A stretch of DNA of 64,000 nt. Origin: Pseudomonadota bacterium (GTDB taxonomy: Bacteria > Pseudomonadota > Alphaproteobacteria > Rhodospirillales > Magnetospirillaceae). The notes below the pieces were generated by a model that did no database searches, was not told the DNA's origin, and worked only from the letters and a program-made list of their open reading frames with translations. The stretch covers positions 1 through 64,000 of the forward strand of contig JAJYTF010000015.1 in assembly GCA_021793155.1 (NCBI GenBank), read 5' to 3'. Shown in pieces: positions 41,336 through 50,896 of this stretch (positions are counted from its first letter, which is position 1; the number at the start of each line of letters is the position of its first letter). The translations under genes and the position numbers were made by a program.

Positions 41336-44221
41336 CCGTTTTGCCGCCTCTATCAGGAGGTAGGGCACGACGCCGCTGACGATGGCCATCGCGGCGTCGG
41401 CTGGTTCCAATGCGCTTAGGCCGAGCAACCGTCGGGCAGGCGGCACGGCACCCAAGGCGATCTGGGCCGCAAGAGTGCCCGCTACGGCCAGTTCCAACGG
41501 CGGATTGCGGCGCGGTGAACGCGGTCCGAACAGCCCGCAGGTCGGAGACCGGGCGCTGAACGCGTAAAGCATCTGCCCGACTACCAGACTATGACTCGCC
41601 ATGGTCGCCGCGACACCGTTCTCTCCACCGCGGTGGTGTCCCCAGGCATAGGCCGCCAGCGAGCCTCCTCCGATCAGGGCCGCCTCGGCCGTCAGACGGC
41701 CGAAATCGGTGCGCGACAGCAGCGGCGTTTCGACGTCTTGCGGCGGAGTTTGCAAAATATCTTCGCCCGCCGGCGCAGTGGCCAGGGCCAGGCCCGGCAG
41801 CACATCGCTGACCAGGTTGATCCACAATAGCTGCAGCGGGCTGAGCGGTTGTCCGAGCCCGAGAGCGGTGGCGAACAGCATGACCAGGATTTCCGACAGA
41901 TTGGTGGTCAGGAGGAAGCGCAGCGAGGTCTTGACCGCATGGCGCAGGCCGCGGCCGTGGCGGACCGCCAGCAGCAACCCGCGTGGGTCGTCGTTGACCA
42001 GGACCGCGTCGGCGACTTCCTTGGCCAGATCGGTCCCTTCCGTAGCGAGCGTCAGGCCGACATCAGCGGCCTTCAGTGCTGGTCCGTCGTTGATGCCGTC
42101 ACCCACCATGGCAACGACGCGGCCCGCCTGCTGATGGGCGCGGACAACGCGCAGCTTGTCGGCCGGCGCGATGCGCGCAAAGGCATCGGCGTGACGTCGG
42201 TGGTGGGCCGCGGCCTCTTGGTCCAGATCGCGCGCGTCGACCACGCGAAGCTCCGTTCCTGCGCCGAAGCCCAGCTGTCTTGCCAGGGCCGTCGCCGTTG
42301 CGGCCTGGTCTCCGGTGACCATGACCGTCGCCAAGCCCGAGCGTTGGAGGGCCGTGACCACTTCCGGCATGTCGGGACGCAGTGGGTCGGCCAGCCCCAC
42401 CAGTCCCAGCCATTCCAGATGGGGCGGGGCATCGCCTTCGAGGTCGAGATAGGCGCCGGCGCCGATGCCTTGCGCCACGCCGAGGATCCGAAGCCCGTCG
42501 GCGGCCATCGCGTCGTTCACCGCGGCGATATCGGCCCGTGCCCGGTCGTCGAGCGGTCGACCCCCTGGATCCCCGTAAAAGCTGCCGCACATGGCCAGGA
42601 CCTCCTGCGGGCTGCCCTTGACGGCGACCAGCAGGCGCTTACCGTCGGAATGCAGGGTGGCCATCGATTGGCGCTCGTCGGAGCGGGACCTTTCGCCGAG
42701 ACGTGGATGGCGTCGGCGCAGCGCCGGGACCTCGACGCCGGCTTGCTCGGCGGCCCGAAGCAGCGCAAGTTCGGTCGACGATCCCTGCGAATCGATGCCG
42801 TTTATCACCGCGTCGTTGCACAACGCGGCGATCTCAAGCAGGCGGCGGGCGGGCTGCCAATCGCCCGGATCGGGCTGCTGGGAATCGAAGACCCGCACCT
42901 GGTCGCCCGCGGCGATGGCGGCGACGCTCATGCGGTTGCGCGTCAGGGTGCCGGTCTTGTCGAACAGGACGACATCTACCGCGCCCAGGGTTTCCACCGC
43001 GCCCAGTCGGCGGATCAGGACACCCTGGCGGCGTAATGTCCGGATGCCGATGGCAAGGGTGGTCGTGGCAATGGTGGGCAATCCTTCTGGCAGCGCCGCC
43101 ACGGCCAGCGCAACTGCACTGCGCAGCATGGTCAACAACGGCGTTCCGCGCATCCAGCCGAGCAGGAACAACAAGACCGCTATGCCCAGACTGGCCGCCA
43201 CCAGTTGACCGGAAAGCCGGTGGAGTTGCCGCTGCATCGGCGTCGCCGGGGGGCGCGCGTCGCCGACCAGGGCCTGGATCCGGCCAACTTCGGTGCCGGG
43301 GCCGGTGGCGAACACCACGGCGCGGCCCCAGCCTCCGCTGACCCGCGTGCCGGCGAACACCAGGTTGCTCCGTTCGGCCAGCGGAAGATCCACTCCGGCC
43401 AGCGGGGCGCTGGTCTTGGTCGTGGGCAGGCTTTCGCCGGTGAGGGCCGATTCATCGACGGACAGGCCGCGGCTCTCCACAAGTCTTGCATCGGCGGCGA
43501 CGAAGCGTCCGGCCCCGAGATCGAGGATGTCGCCGGGTACGATGACAGCACGATCGACTTCAACGACCGAACCGCCGCGCAGGACGGAGGCCGTGGTGTC
43601 GCCCCGCGCCAGAAGGCTGCCAATGGTCCGGTCCGCTTGCGCCTCGGTGAGCGTGCCGATAGTGGCATTGAGCGCCAGCACCGCGCCGATGAACGCCGCA
43701 TCGACGATACCTCCAGTCAGCAGGGCAAGAGCCGCGGAGCCGGCCAGCAGCGCCACCGGCAGGCTGGCCAGTTGGTCCACCAGGATCTGGATGCGCCGGC
43801 GCGGTTCCGGCTGCGGCAGCCGATTGGCGCCCAGCCGTCGCTGCAGGGCGGCTGCCGCAGCCGGCGCCAGGCCGCATTCGGGATCCGTTCCGAGGCTGCG
43901 ACACACCGCTTCCGCGGGCAGGCGGTGCCAAGGCACGGCTTCGGTCGACTGGGGGGATCGGGGTAATCCTTCGACGGCGCTGCGCAGATCGGCCAGGACG
44001 GCGTCTGCCGGTTGCGCCGAGTCGAACAGGATCAGCAGATTGCCGGTGATATGGCTGGCCTCTGCCCGGCGAACGCCGGCGCAGCCCGGCAGCCGACGCT
44101 CCAGTTCCCGCTTCAATTGAGGGTTGCCGCGCAGCCCGCCGACCTTCAGGCGCATCCGGCCGGGCACCAGGTCGTGCAGTACCTTAGTCGGAAGTCTTCC
44201 TTCGGCTGCCATTCGGCTCAT
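41234..44221 (-). CDS. P-type ATPase with amino-terminal HMA_2 domain
   Basis: A 995-residue P-type ATPase. Residues 15-75 form an HMA_2-like domain (LHDLVPGRMRLKVGGLRGNPQLKRELERRLPGCAGV). The ATPase core has [13 protein letters not shown], a transport-helix ALPEGLPT motif like P2-type calcium or manganese pumps, DKTGTLTRN for the phosphoacceptor Asp, KGSPQEV for nucleotide binding and GDGINDGPAL. Two extra membrane helices close the protein, as in P2 pumps. The ion is unknown; the HMA_2/DUF5132 neighbours hint at a specialised system. Its carboxy-terminal codons overlap 40967-41335 on the opposite strand by 102 nt. Confidence 0.85.
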   Translation of the reverse strand: MSRMAAEGRLPTKVLHDLVPGRMRLKVGGLRGNPQLKRELERRLPGCAGVRRAEASHITGNLLILFDSAQPADAVLADLRSAVEGLPRSPQSTEAVPWHRLPAEAVCRSLGTDPECGLAPAAAAALQRRLGANRLPQPEPRRRIQILVDQLASLPVALLAGSAALALLTGGIVDAAFIGAVLALNATIGTLTEAQADRTIGSLLARGDTTASVLRGGSVVEVDRAVIVPGDILDLGAGRFVAADARLVESRGLSVDESALTGESLPTTKTSAPLAGVDLPLAERSNLVFAGTRVSGGWGRAVVFATGPGTEVGRIQALVGDARPPATPMQRQLHRLSGQLVAASLGIAVLLFLLGWMRGTPLLTMLRSAVALAVAALPEGLPTIATTTLAIGIRTLRRQGVLIRRLGAVETLGAVDVVLFDKTGTLTRNRMSVAAIAAGDQVRVFDSQQPDPGDWQPARRLLEIAALCNDAVINGIDSQGSSTELALLRAAEQAGVEVPALRRRHPRLGERSRSDERQSMATLHSDGKRLLVAVKGSPQEVLAMCGSFYGDPGGRPLDDRARADIAAVNDAMAADGLRILGVAQGIGAGAYLDLEGDAPPHLEWLGLVGLADPLRPDMPEVVTALQRSGLATVMVTGDQAATATALARQLGFGAGTELRVVDARDLDQEAAAHHRRHADAFARIAPADKLRVVRAHQQAGRVVAMVGDGINDGPALKAADVGLTLATEGTDLAKEVADAVLVNDDPRGLLLAVRHGRGLRHAVKTSLRFLLTTNLSEILVMLFATALGLGQPLSPLQLLWINLVSDVLPGLALATAPAGEDILQTPPQDVETPLLSRTDFGRLTAEAALIGGGSLAAYAWGHHRGGENGVAATMASHSLVVGQMLYAFSARSPTCGLFGPRSPRRNPPLELAVAGTLAAQIALGAVPPARRLLGLSALEPADAAMAIVSGVVPYLLIEAAKRLQKRGEHRQSRALDHPFDRQADSHPAGPFGQAQ

Positions 44222-44343
44222 ATTGCGGTCGCGGGGCCGGGTATCCAGGGAACCCTCCCAAAAGAAGGGACAACCCCTTTCCCTCGGCAGCCGCTCTCGC
44301 TATGTTTCGGCGGTACGTCCGCTGACCTCGGGGGTCCCATCAA

Positions 44344-46200
44344 ATGACCGCATATCGTTCCCGCACTTCCACCCATGGCCGCAACATGGCCGGCGCCCGC
44401 GGCTTGTGGCGCGCCACCGGAATGACGGACGAGGACTTCGGCAAGCCCATAATCGCGATCGCCAATTCCTTCACCCAGTTCGTGCCCGGCCATGTGCACC
44501 TCAAGGACCTGGGGCAGATGGTGGCGCGCGAAATTGAGCGTGCGGGCGGTGTGGCCAAGGAATTCAACACCATCGCCATCGACGACGGAATTGCCATGGG
44601 CCATTCGGGGATGCTGTATTCGCTCCCCTCGCGCGAGGTCATTGCCGATTCGGTGGAGTACATGGTCAACGCCCACTGCGCCGACGCGCTGGTGTGCATT
44701 TCCAACTGCGACAAGATTACGCCCGGCATGCTGATGGCCAGCTTGCGGCTGAACATCCCGACGGTGTTCGTCTCAGGCGGACCGATGGAAGCGGGTAAGG
44801 TGAAGGTGGGCGACAAAGTCATTGCCGTCGATCTGATCGATGCGATGATCGCCGCTGCGGACGAGCAGGTGTCCGACTCGCAGGCCGAGGATTACGAACG
44901 TTCCTCCTGCCCGACCTGCGGATCCTGCTCGGGCATGTTCACCGCCAATTCCATGAACTGCCTGACCGAAGCTCTGGGCCTGTCGCTGCCGGGCAACGGC
45001 ACCCTTGTGGCGACCCATGGCGACCGGCGCGAACTGTTCCTGAAGGCGGGCAGGCTGATCGTGGAACTGGCCAGGCGCCGCTACGAAGGCGACGACGAGT
45101 CGGTGCTGCCGCGCGCCATCGCTGGCTTCAAGTCGTTCGAAAACGCCATGACCCTTGATATTGCCATGGGCGGATCGACCAACACGGTGCTGCACCTTCT
45201 GGCGGCGGCCAACGAGGCGGGGGTGCCGTTCACCATGGCCGACATCGACCGGCTGTCGCGCCGTGTTCCAAATTTGTGCAAGGTGGCGCCCAGCGTTCCG
45301 GACGTGCATATGGAAGACGTCCACCGCGCCGGCGGGATCATGGGTATCCTGGGCGAACTCGATCGGGCCGGTCTCATCCACCGCGAGGTGGGAACGGTGC
45401 ATACGCCGAATATGGGCGCGGCTCTCGACGCCTGGGACATCTGCAGGACCCAGGATCCCCTGGTCCTTGAGATGTATCGGGCCGCACCCGGTGGCGTGCG
45501 GACCACCGAGGCATTCAGCCAATGCACCCGCTATACCGATCTCGATCTTGACCGAGCCAAAGGCGTGATCCGCAGCGCTGATCACGCCTACAGCAGGGAC
45601 GGCGGGCTGGCGGTGCTGTTCGGCAACATCGCCGAAGACGGCTGCATCGTGAAGACTGCCGGTGTGGCCGCGGAGAACCTGGTATTCTCGGGCCCGGCGG
45701 TGATCTGCGAAAGCCAGGAAGAGGCGGTCGCCAAGATTCTGGGCGGCGTGGTGAAGGAGGGCGACGTGGTGATCGTCCGCTATGAGGGGCCGAAGGGTGG
45801 CCCCGGCATGCAGGAGATGCTCTATCCAACCAGCTATCTGAAAAGCCGTGGGTTGGGCAAGCTGTGCGCCTTGATCACCGACGGGCGCTTTTCCGGTGGA
45901 ACCTCGGGTCTGTCCATCGGGCATGTGTCGCCGGAAGCGGCGGATGGTGGTGCCATCGGCCTGGTCGAGGCGGGCGATATCATCGACATCGACATTCCCA
46001 GCCGTGAGATAGCGGTGCGGCTGTCGCCCGAGGATTTGGCGCGGCGCCGCGCTGCCATGGAGGCCAAAGGAGCAGGGGCGTGGAAGCCGGAAGGGCGTGA
46101 CCGCCCGGTATCGCAGGCGCTGCGGGCCTATGCGGCGATGACCACCAGCGCTGCGAAGGGCGCTGTTCGCGATGTCGGCCAACTTGAACGGACCTCATGA
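44344..46200 (+). CDS. ilvD: dihydroxy-acid dehydratase
   Basis: The 618-residue protein matches IlvD throughout. Iron-sulfur ligands are visible in [16 protein letters not shown] and [21 protein letters not shown], and the [21 protein letters not shown] segment is present. IlvD dehydrates 2,3-dihydroxy-isovalerate and -methylvalerate in branched-chain amino acid synthesis, in the cytoplasm. Length is normal. It is followed 15 nt downstream by the hemerythrin-receiver gene on the same strand, probably by chance. Confidence 0.97.
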   Translation: MTAYRSRTSTHGRNMAGARGLWRATGMTDEDFGKPIIAIANSFTQFVPGHVHLKDLGQMVAREIERAGGVAKEFNTIAIDDGIAMGHSGMLYSLPSREVIADSVEYMVNAHCADALVCISNCDKITPGMLMASLRLNIPTVFVSGGPMEAGKVKVGDKVIAVDLIDAMIAAADEQVSDSQAEDYERSSCPTCGSCSGMFTANSMNCLTEALGLSLPGNGTLVATHGDRRELFLKAGRLIVELARRRYEGDDESVLPRAIAGFKSFENAMTLDIAMGGSTNTVLHLLAAANEAGVPFTMADIDRLSRRVPNLCKVAPSVPDVHMEDVHRAGGIMGILGELDRAGLIHREVGTVHTPNMGAALDAWDICRTQDPLVLEMYRAAPGGVRTTEAFSQCTRYTDLDLDRAKGVIRSADHAYSRDGGLAVLFGNIAEDGCIVKTAGVAAENLVFSGPAVICESQEEAVAKILGGVVKEGDVVIVRYEGPKGGPGMQEMLYPTSYLKSRGLGKLCALITDGRFSGGTSGLSIGHVSPEAADGGAIGLVEAGDIIDIDIPSREIAVRLSPEDLARRRAAMEAKGAGAWKPEGRDRPVSQALRAYAAMTTSAAKGAVRDVGQLERTS

Positions 46201-46215
46201 CCGTCAGATAAGGCG

Positions 46216-47079
46216 ATGCGCTATATCGAGTGGCAGGAATGGATGGCTACCGGCGTTCCCCTCATCGACGCCGACCACAAGGTTCTGATCAGCCTGATCA
46301 ACCAGGTGCACGGCTGTATCGGTGACCTGCAGGAAGCGTCCCGGCTGGGGGATGTTCTCAGAGCGCTCGACGACTATACCGACCACCACTTCCGTCGCGA
46401 GGAAAGACTGGCCGAAGAGGTGGGCTTCCCTGGACTTGCCGGGCACAAGGCGCTGCATGCCCATCTCACTGCCCAGGTCCGTGAGATGATCCATCGCTAC
46501 GACATGATGCCCGGCAGCGTCCGTGCGGTGGATGTGCAAAGCTTTCTCGAGCGCTGGCTGATCGACCATGTGTGTCGGCACGACGTGGCGATTCGGAAAT
46601 ACGCGCTAGGCCGCGAAGATGCCGAAGCGATCGCCGCGACGGCGGGGATCACCGACATAAGAGACAACTCGGCCACCCAGCGGTTCGACTGGGCTGCCCT
46701 GAACGTCCTCGTGGTGGACGACAACAGCAACTTCGTATCCCTGATGGAGACAGTGCTGAAGGGCGTCGGCATCGGGCAGGTGCTGACGGCCAAGAGCGCG
46801 GTGGAAGGATTCGAGATCCTGGGCAGGCAGCCGATCGACGTGGTGCTGACCGACTGGCAGATGATCGGCGCCGACGGGATGGATTTTGCCAAGTCGATCC
46901 GGCTTTCCCTCGATCCGCTGATTTCCAACGTCGGCATAATGATGGTGTCCGGCCACGGCACCGAAGGCTTTCAGCAGAAGGCGATGCTTTCCGGAGCCGA
47001 CGATTTCATGATCAAGCCGATTTCGGTGCGCGATCTGCTGCAGGGGCTGGCCCGCATCGTCAATGCCAGGCGCAACTAG
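46216..47079 (+). CDS. bacteriohemerythrin fused to a receiver domain
   Basis: This 287-residue protein joins a bacteriohemerythrin (residues 1-135) with an intact ligand set, IDADHKVLISLINQVH, HHFRREERLAEEVGF, GHKALHAHL and LIDHVCRHD, to a carboxy-terminal receiver (LNVLVVDDNSNFVSLMETVLKG, VVLTDWQMIGADGMDF with the phosphoacceptor Asp, MMVSGHGTEGFQQKAMLSGADDFMIKPIS). Hemerythrins bind oxygen at a di-iron site, so the protein could link oxygen sensing to a phosphorelay or taxis pathway. No output domain. Confidence 0.9.
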   Translation: MRYIEWQEWMATGVPLIDADHKVLISLINQVHGCIGDLQEASRLGDVLRALDDYTDHHFRREERLAEEVGFPGLAGHKALHAHLTAQVREMIHRYDMMPGSVRAVDVQSFLERWLIDHVCRHDVAIRKYALGREDAEAIAATAGITDIRDNSATQRFDWAALNVLVVDDNSNFVSLMETVLKGVGIGQVLTAKSAVEGFEILGRQPIDVVLTDWQMIGADGMDFAKSIRLSLDPLISNVGIMMVSGHGTEGFQQKAMLSGADDFMIKPISVRDLLQGLARIVNARRN

Positions 47080-47677
47080 CCGGGGCGAAGGGCGGGACTC
47101 GGCCTTGCGGGCTCTGCTCGCCGAGCGCGACCGCGCCTAGTGGTCCGCCCCAGACGCTTGGTCCCCAAGCGCCTGGATCAGGCGGCCCACCAACCAATTG
47201 AATTGTGGTGAAAATTCGACGGCTGGTGGCGGTACCATCCGTCGGATTTTCACCACTAGTGGGGAGTATCTGACCAATGGGGCCGTTCCCATCGGGGAGA
47301 TTCTCGTCACATTTCAATACGTTGGTGGACAGCTTTAGCCGGCGTGCATTGCGCGCATTCGGTACGATTGCCGGCAGATCCGGCAAGGCGGCGTTTGAAC
47401 CTGCCGCAGCCGCAGGCATCGTGTTGGAGCGTTCGGAATGAAGCGGAAAACGCTTTAGGCAAAAAAAACAATTTTCCGGAGCATTGCAGCAATGCTTCCG
47501 TTGGTGGCGCCGATACTCGGGCGCAACAATCATTCCGCCTTATGCGCCAATGCATACGAACCGCCGTCGCCCTAGATAATCGGGCGATGTCGGCCGGTTG
47601 CTTGCGCGCGACCACAGATCGCGCTTGTTGTCAGGTTTTTCCTTGCACCGTGAGTCCCGAGAAGAAGGGAGGCATAA
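47080..47677. other. intergenic region with an inverted repeat
   Basis: About 600 bp without a convincing gene. It carries the 18-bp inverted repeat at 47205-47256, a run of eight A residues near 47461, and a GGGAGG ribosome site just before the methyltransferase start at 47678. No clear promoter was assigned. Confidence 0.45.
47205..47256. repeat. 18-bp inverted repeat
   Basis: GTGGTGAAAATTCGACGG (47205-47222) and CCGTCGGATTTTCACCAC (47239-47256) are complementary except for one base, with a 16-nt spacer. The right arm resembles 6014-6030. Confidence 0.55.
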
Positions 47678-48538
47678 ATGGGGGCCTTGGATGAGCTCTC
47701 AGTGAAGCTCTATCGCGCCGTGATGATCTTACCTGCTGCGCACTCGCTGCAAAGGTTCCGTGACAAGGTTCTCCGCAAGAAAAGCAGTACCTATTATCAT
47801 GACATGGTGCCACCGATACCTCATCCGATCGACCGGGAATACGGGATCGAGACGAGCGGGCACATGGGATTCAACGCCTTGCGCTCCGGCAAGTCGTCGG
47901 ACATCTATACAACATCATACGGAGGGTCACAGCCCAGTATTCTTCGCAAGGCCTTGCAGGCCATACCCGACCTCAGTCAATCGGCATTTCTCGATCTGGG
48001 CTGCGGCAAAGGGCGGGCGATGGCGGTGGCGACGGAATTTGCCTTCCATCGGATCGTCGGCGTCGAGTTGGCGCCCAGCATCGTGCCGATCGCCAGGGCC
48101 AATGCGGAGCGGATGCGCCGGGAGTTTCCCGACCGGACACCCATCGAGGTGATCGAGGGCGACGCCCTGGCGACACCGATTCCCGAGGGGCAGGTCGTGA
48201 TCTTCTTTTACCACCCGTTCTTTCGGGCGCTCATGAAGAAGATCGTGGCGAAGCTGGAAAATGCCCTGACCGTGGACGCTGGCCGCCGCATATTTGTCAT
48301 TTATTACGATCCGGTCTATGGCGACCTTTACGACAAATCACGCCGTTTTCAGCGATTTTTCGCGCAGAACATTGAATTCGAGCCATTCGAGTTGGGGACC
48401 GGGGCTAGTTATTTCGATCGTGAGGACACCGTTGTGATCTGGCAGAGCCGTGGTGCGAACATGGCGAGGCCGCATCCTGGGGCAGAGGCGAAACTTCGCG
48501 TCATTCCTCCGGGATGGCGGGCGGAGGTGTCGCAATAA
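47678..48538 (+). CDS. class I SAM-dependent methyltransferase
   Basis: A 286-residue protein with GGGAGG 5-6 nt before ATG 47678. The SAM-binding motif FLDLGCGKGRAMAVATEF and the following acidic strand VGVELAPSIVPIARANAERM are clear, as is the IEVIEGDALATPIPEGQVVIFFYHPF post-motif. The first 60 residues (KLYRAVMILPAAHSLQRFRDKVLRKKS) are basic and might associate with membranes. Substrate unknown. Confidence 0.85.
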   Translation: MGALDELSVKLYRAVMILPAAHSLQRFRDKVLRKKSSTYYHDMVPPIPHPIDREYGIETSGHMGFNALRSGKSSDIYTTSYGGSQPSILRKALQAIPDLSQSAFLDLGCGKGRAMAVATEFAFHRIVGVELAPSIVPIARANAERMRREFPDRTPIEVIEGDALATPIPEGQVVIFFYHPFFRALMKKIVAKLENALTVDAGRRIFVIYYDPVYGDLYDKSRRFQRFFAQNIEFEPFELGTGASYFDREDTVVIWQSRGANMARPHPGAEAKLRVIPPGWRAEVSQ

Positions 48539-48543
48539 CCGGG

Positions 48544-49308
48544 TCAGCTTAGTTCGCACCAGACCGGGGTGTGGTCCGAGCATTTGTCCTTGCTCCTCGG
48601 CCCCTTGTCGATCCCCGACGAAACCAGCCGATCGGCCGCCTGCGGCGACAGCAGCAGGTGGTCGATCCTGAGGCCCAGGTCGCGTTGCCATGCGCCTCCG
48701 CGGTAGTCCCACCAGGAATAAGAGTGCGGCTCGGAGTGCAGCGCCCGAAAGGCATCGGTCAGGCCGAGGAACAGCAGGCGGCGGAAGCGCCGGCGTTCTT
48801 CCGGGTGGAACAGAACCTGGCCGTCCATGGCCTGGACATCGAACACGTCAGCCGCCTCGGGGGCTACATTGTAGTCCCCGCCAAGGACCAACGATTCTTC
48901 ACTTTCAAGCAATTGCGCGGTACGGCTGCGTAACGAGTCGAGGAAGGAGAGCTTGAATGGAAAGCGGTCGGAGGCGGTGGACTGGCCCATCGGCACATAG
49001 ATCGACGCGACCCGCATGCCGTTGGCGAGCTTGGCTTCCAGATAGCGTGCCTCGCCATCGTCACCAGCAAGCTGACGCACCTCCTCGACGATCGGCAGCC
49101 GCGACAGCACGGCGACGCCGTTATAGGTCTTCTGTCCCCGCAAGGCCAAATGCCAGCCGCGGGTCTCCAATTCCAGCCGTGGAAAATCCTGGTCCAGGCA
49201 TTTGGTCTCCTGCAGCAGGACGACGTCGGGCCCGGCCTCGTCGAGCCAGTCGAGCAAGTGGCCGAGGCGGGCCTTGACCGAGTTCACGTTCCAGGTGGCG
49301 ATTTTCAT
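48544..49308 (-). CDS. xthA: exodeoxyribonuclease III
   Basis: The 254-residue protein matches XthA: MKIATWNVNSVKARLGHLLDWL, PDVVLLQETKCLDQDFP, VLSRLP, LGGDYNVAPEAADVFD and the closing SDHTPVWCEL with the catalytic His. It cuts AP sites and 3' ends in base excision repair. The start codon and first codons lie inside the 24-bp repeat at 49289-49312, so an integrative element has inserted at the very start of the gene while keeping its reading frame. The upstream promoter is therefore replaced by element DNA. Confidence 0.95.
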   Translation of the reverse strand: MKIATWNVNSVKARLGHLLDWLDEAGPDVVLLQETKCLDQDFPRLELETRGWHLALRGQKTYNGVAVLSRLPIVEEVRQLAGDDGEARYLEAKLANGMRVASIYVPMGQSTASDRFPFKLSFLDSLRSRTAQLLESEESLVLGGDYNVAPEAADVFDVQAMDGQVLFHPEERRRFRRLLFLGLTDAFRALHSEPHSYSWWDYRGGAWQRDLGLRIDHLLLSPQAADRLVSSGIDKGPRSKDKCSDHTPVWCELS

Positions 49309-49312
49309 GGAT
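49289..49312 (+). repeat. attachment site, left (attL), 24 bp
   Basis: TTCCAGGTGGCGATTTTCAT followed by GGAT; the same 24 bases occur at 55527-55550 in the same orientation. On the minus strand it spells the xthA start (ATGAAAATCGCCACCTGGAA). The tyrosine integrase lies 53 bp away inside. Confidence 0.9.
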
Positions 49313-49364
49313 TTGATTTCGCAGAAATTTTCGTCTTAGTTTCCGGAAGTTTACAACGCAGTTT

Positions 49365-50369
49365 TCAGCGGTGGTCTTCAAGCCTTTTGATGGCCGCGAT
49401 TGCCCGAGTCTTCTGGTCTGCCTGTTTGACATAATGGTCGACCATTTGCGACGATTTATGACCGGTGATCGCCATGATCTCGCGTTCGCTGCACCCCGAT
49501 TCGGCCAAGCGCGCCGCCGCCGACTTGCGCAAGCCGTGGAAGACAAGCCCTTTCAGGGCATCATGCTGGTGCACCAGTTCGCAGAACTGTGTCGCAAAAG
49601 CGCCGGTGCGCCAGGGCCTGCCGAGCGAATTGGTGAGAATAGTGACGCTGTCACGAGCGCCGGCCTTCCAAGAATTCAGCTCCTTCTTCAGGATGCGGTG
49701 CGCTGGAATCCAAAGCGACGCACCGGTCTTGCCCTGCTTGACCTGAATCCCGGCACCATCGTATTGCGCCCAAGTCATGCCGATGCAGTCGCCTTCCCGC
49801 TGGCCGGTGTAGAGCGCCAGGACGACAGCCCGGCGGAAGTCTTCGGGAAAATGAGTCAGCGCATACTGAATGGCCGTTTCCGGCCAACGCTGATGCTCGC
49901 CGCCCTTCAGGCGCCGAATGTCCCGGCAGGGGTTGAATTCGCGCATGCCGCGGTCGACGGCGAAGGCAAAGACGTTGGCGAGCACCATCACCAGTTGGTT
50001 GGCCGCCATCGGCGCATGGATTGCCATGGCGTCCCGCACGCTGAGCACATCCGCGCGCTTGATATTCTCCACCCTCAGCGGTGCCCAACCGCGCACCTTT
50101 TCCAGCGCGCGATCATAGGCTTTGGCCGTGTTCGGCTTCAATGCCCTGTAGCTGGGGCCGCGCCGGTAGGCGGCAAGCAGCGCGCCGAATGTGCCCATTG
50201 GCGATTCGTGCGCGACCGGTTGCTTTGCCGCTTCCAGCGCAGCTGAAAAGTCCGGATCAGACGGTGGCGGCAGCCGGGCGCCGGTGGCGCGCCAATAGAA
50301 ATAGACCGCCTCGCTACCGTCTGCGAGCCGCTTGCGAACGCGTTGGACGCCCTTGGGCAGCGATTCCAT
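49365..50369 (-). CDS. tyrosine recombinase (integrase) of the element
   Basis: From ATG 50369 (MESLPKGVQRVRKRLADGSEAVYFYWRATG) the protein has 334 residues. The catalytic set includes LYTGQREGDCIGMTW (first Arg), VFHGLRKSAAARLAESG (HxxR) and MVDHYVKQADQ (Tyr nucleophile), typical of phage and island integrases. Its position 53 bp from attL fits a role in integration at xthA. It overlaps the AlpA-like gene start by 56 nt. Confidence 0.93.
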   Translation of the reverse strand: MESLPKGVQRVRKRLADGSEAVYFYWRATGARLPPPSDPDFSAALEAAKQPVAHESPMGTFGALLAAYRRGPSYRALKPNTAKAYDRALEKVRGWAPLRVENIKRADVLSVRDAMAIHAPMAANQLVMVLANVFAFAVDRGMREFNPCRDIRRLKGGEHQRWPETAIQYALTHFPEDFRRAVVLALYTGQREGDCIGMTWAQYDGAGIQVKQGKTGASLWIPAHRILKKELNSWKAGARDSVTILTNSLGRPWRTGAFATQFCELVHQHDALKGLVFHGLRKSAAARLAESGCSEREIMAITGHKSSQMVDHYVKQADQKTRAIAAIKRLEDHR

Positions 50370-50592
50370 CGGCAACCCTCCTGACAATCTCATCGTGCGA
50401 TTGAACGCCAGCTTCGCCGGCCGACGCAAGAGCGGCATCCACGGCGAGACGGTCCCACCGTGGCAATCGGGGGCTCAGACGGATCGGCTGCGGCAGGCGA
50501 CCGACTTTGACCATCTGGAGGACCGTTGTCCGGCTTACCGACAGATATTCGGCCAAGCCACAAAGATCAAGGTAGCGGGCTTCCACGCTCAT
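50314..50592 (-). CDS. AlpA-like excisionase/regulator
   Basis: From ATG 50592 (MSVEARYLDLCGLAEYLSVSRTTVLQMVKVGRLPQPIRLSPRLPRWDRLAVDAAL) the protein has 92 residues: a short MerR-like helix-turn-helix typical of AlpA/excisionase proteins, then a Gln/Arg-rich end. It lies upstream of the integrase and overlaps its first 56 nt, suggesting joint control of integration and excision. Confidence 0.8.
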   Translation of the reverse strand: MSVEARYLDLCGLAEYLSVSRTTVLQMVKVGRLPQPIRLSPRLPRWDRLAVDAALASAGEAGVQSHDEIVRRVADGIAAQGRPTRSQAARRR

Positions 50593-50651
50593 CGATCTCG
50601 TATCCCTTTCCGTTGGCCTGCTGCTCGGCGCTCTACCCGGTGAATGTTGCC

Positions 50652-50754
50652 GCCGTCGGCGCGAACGGTGTGGCGGCGAAGGTGGCGCAAACGTCCTATG
50701 ACAGCCGTCGGATTGACTGCCAGTGCTGGGTGGGCGGATCTCGCTGGCGCGGGC
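50652..50754 (+). repeat. 103-bp direct repeat, copy 1
   Basis: Equal in length to 54534-54636 and without gaps; I count 8 differences (about 92% identity). It contains AAACGTCCTATGACAGCCGTCGG. No coding frame seems to depend on it. The two copies bracket the central cargo of the element. Confidence 0.8.
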
Positions 50755-50896
50755 GGCACCAAGGAATCGGCACCGGTCCTCAGAGTTGTCGCCATTCGCG
50801 CCCTGCGCGTCGCTTCGACCAACAAGCCGTCCGCATGCCCGGCAGGACCGCGGCTGCGGGCTTCCGTGGCGCGGCCCGTGATCGGTCATTGCCTCC

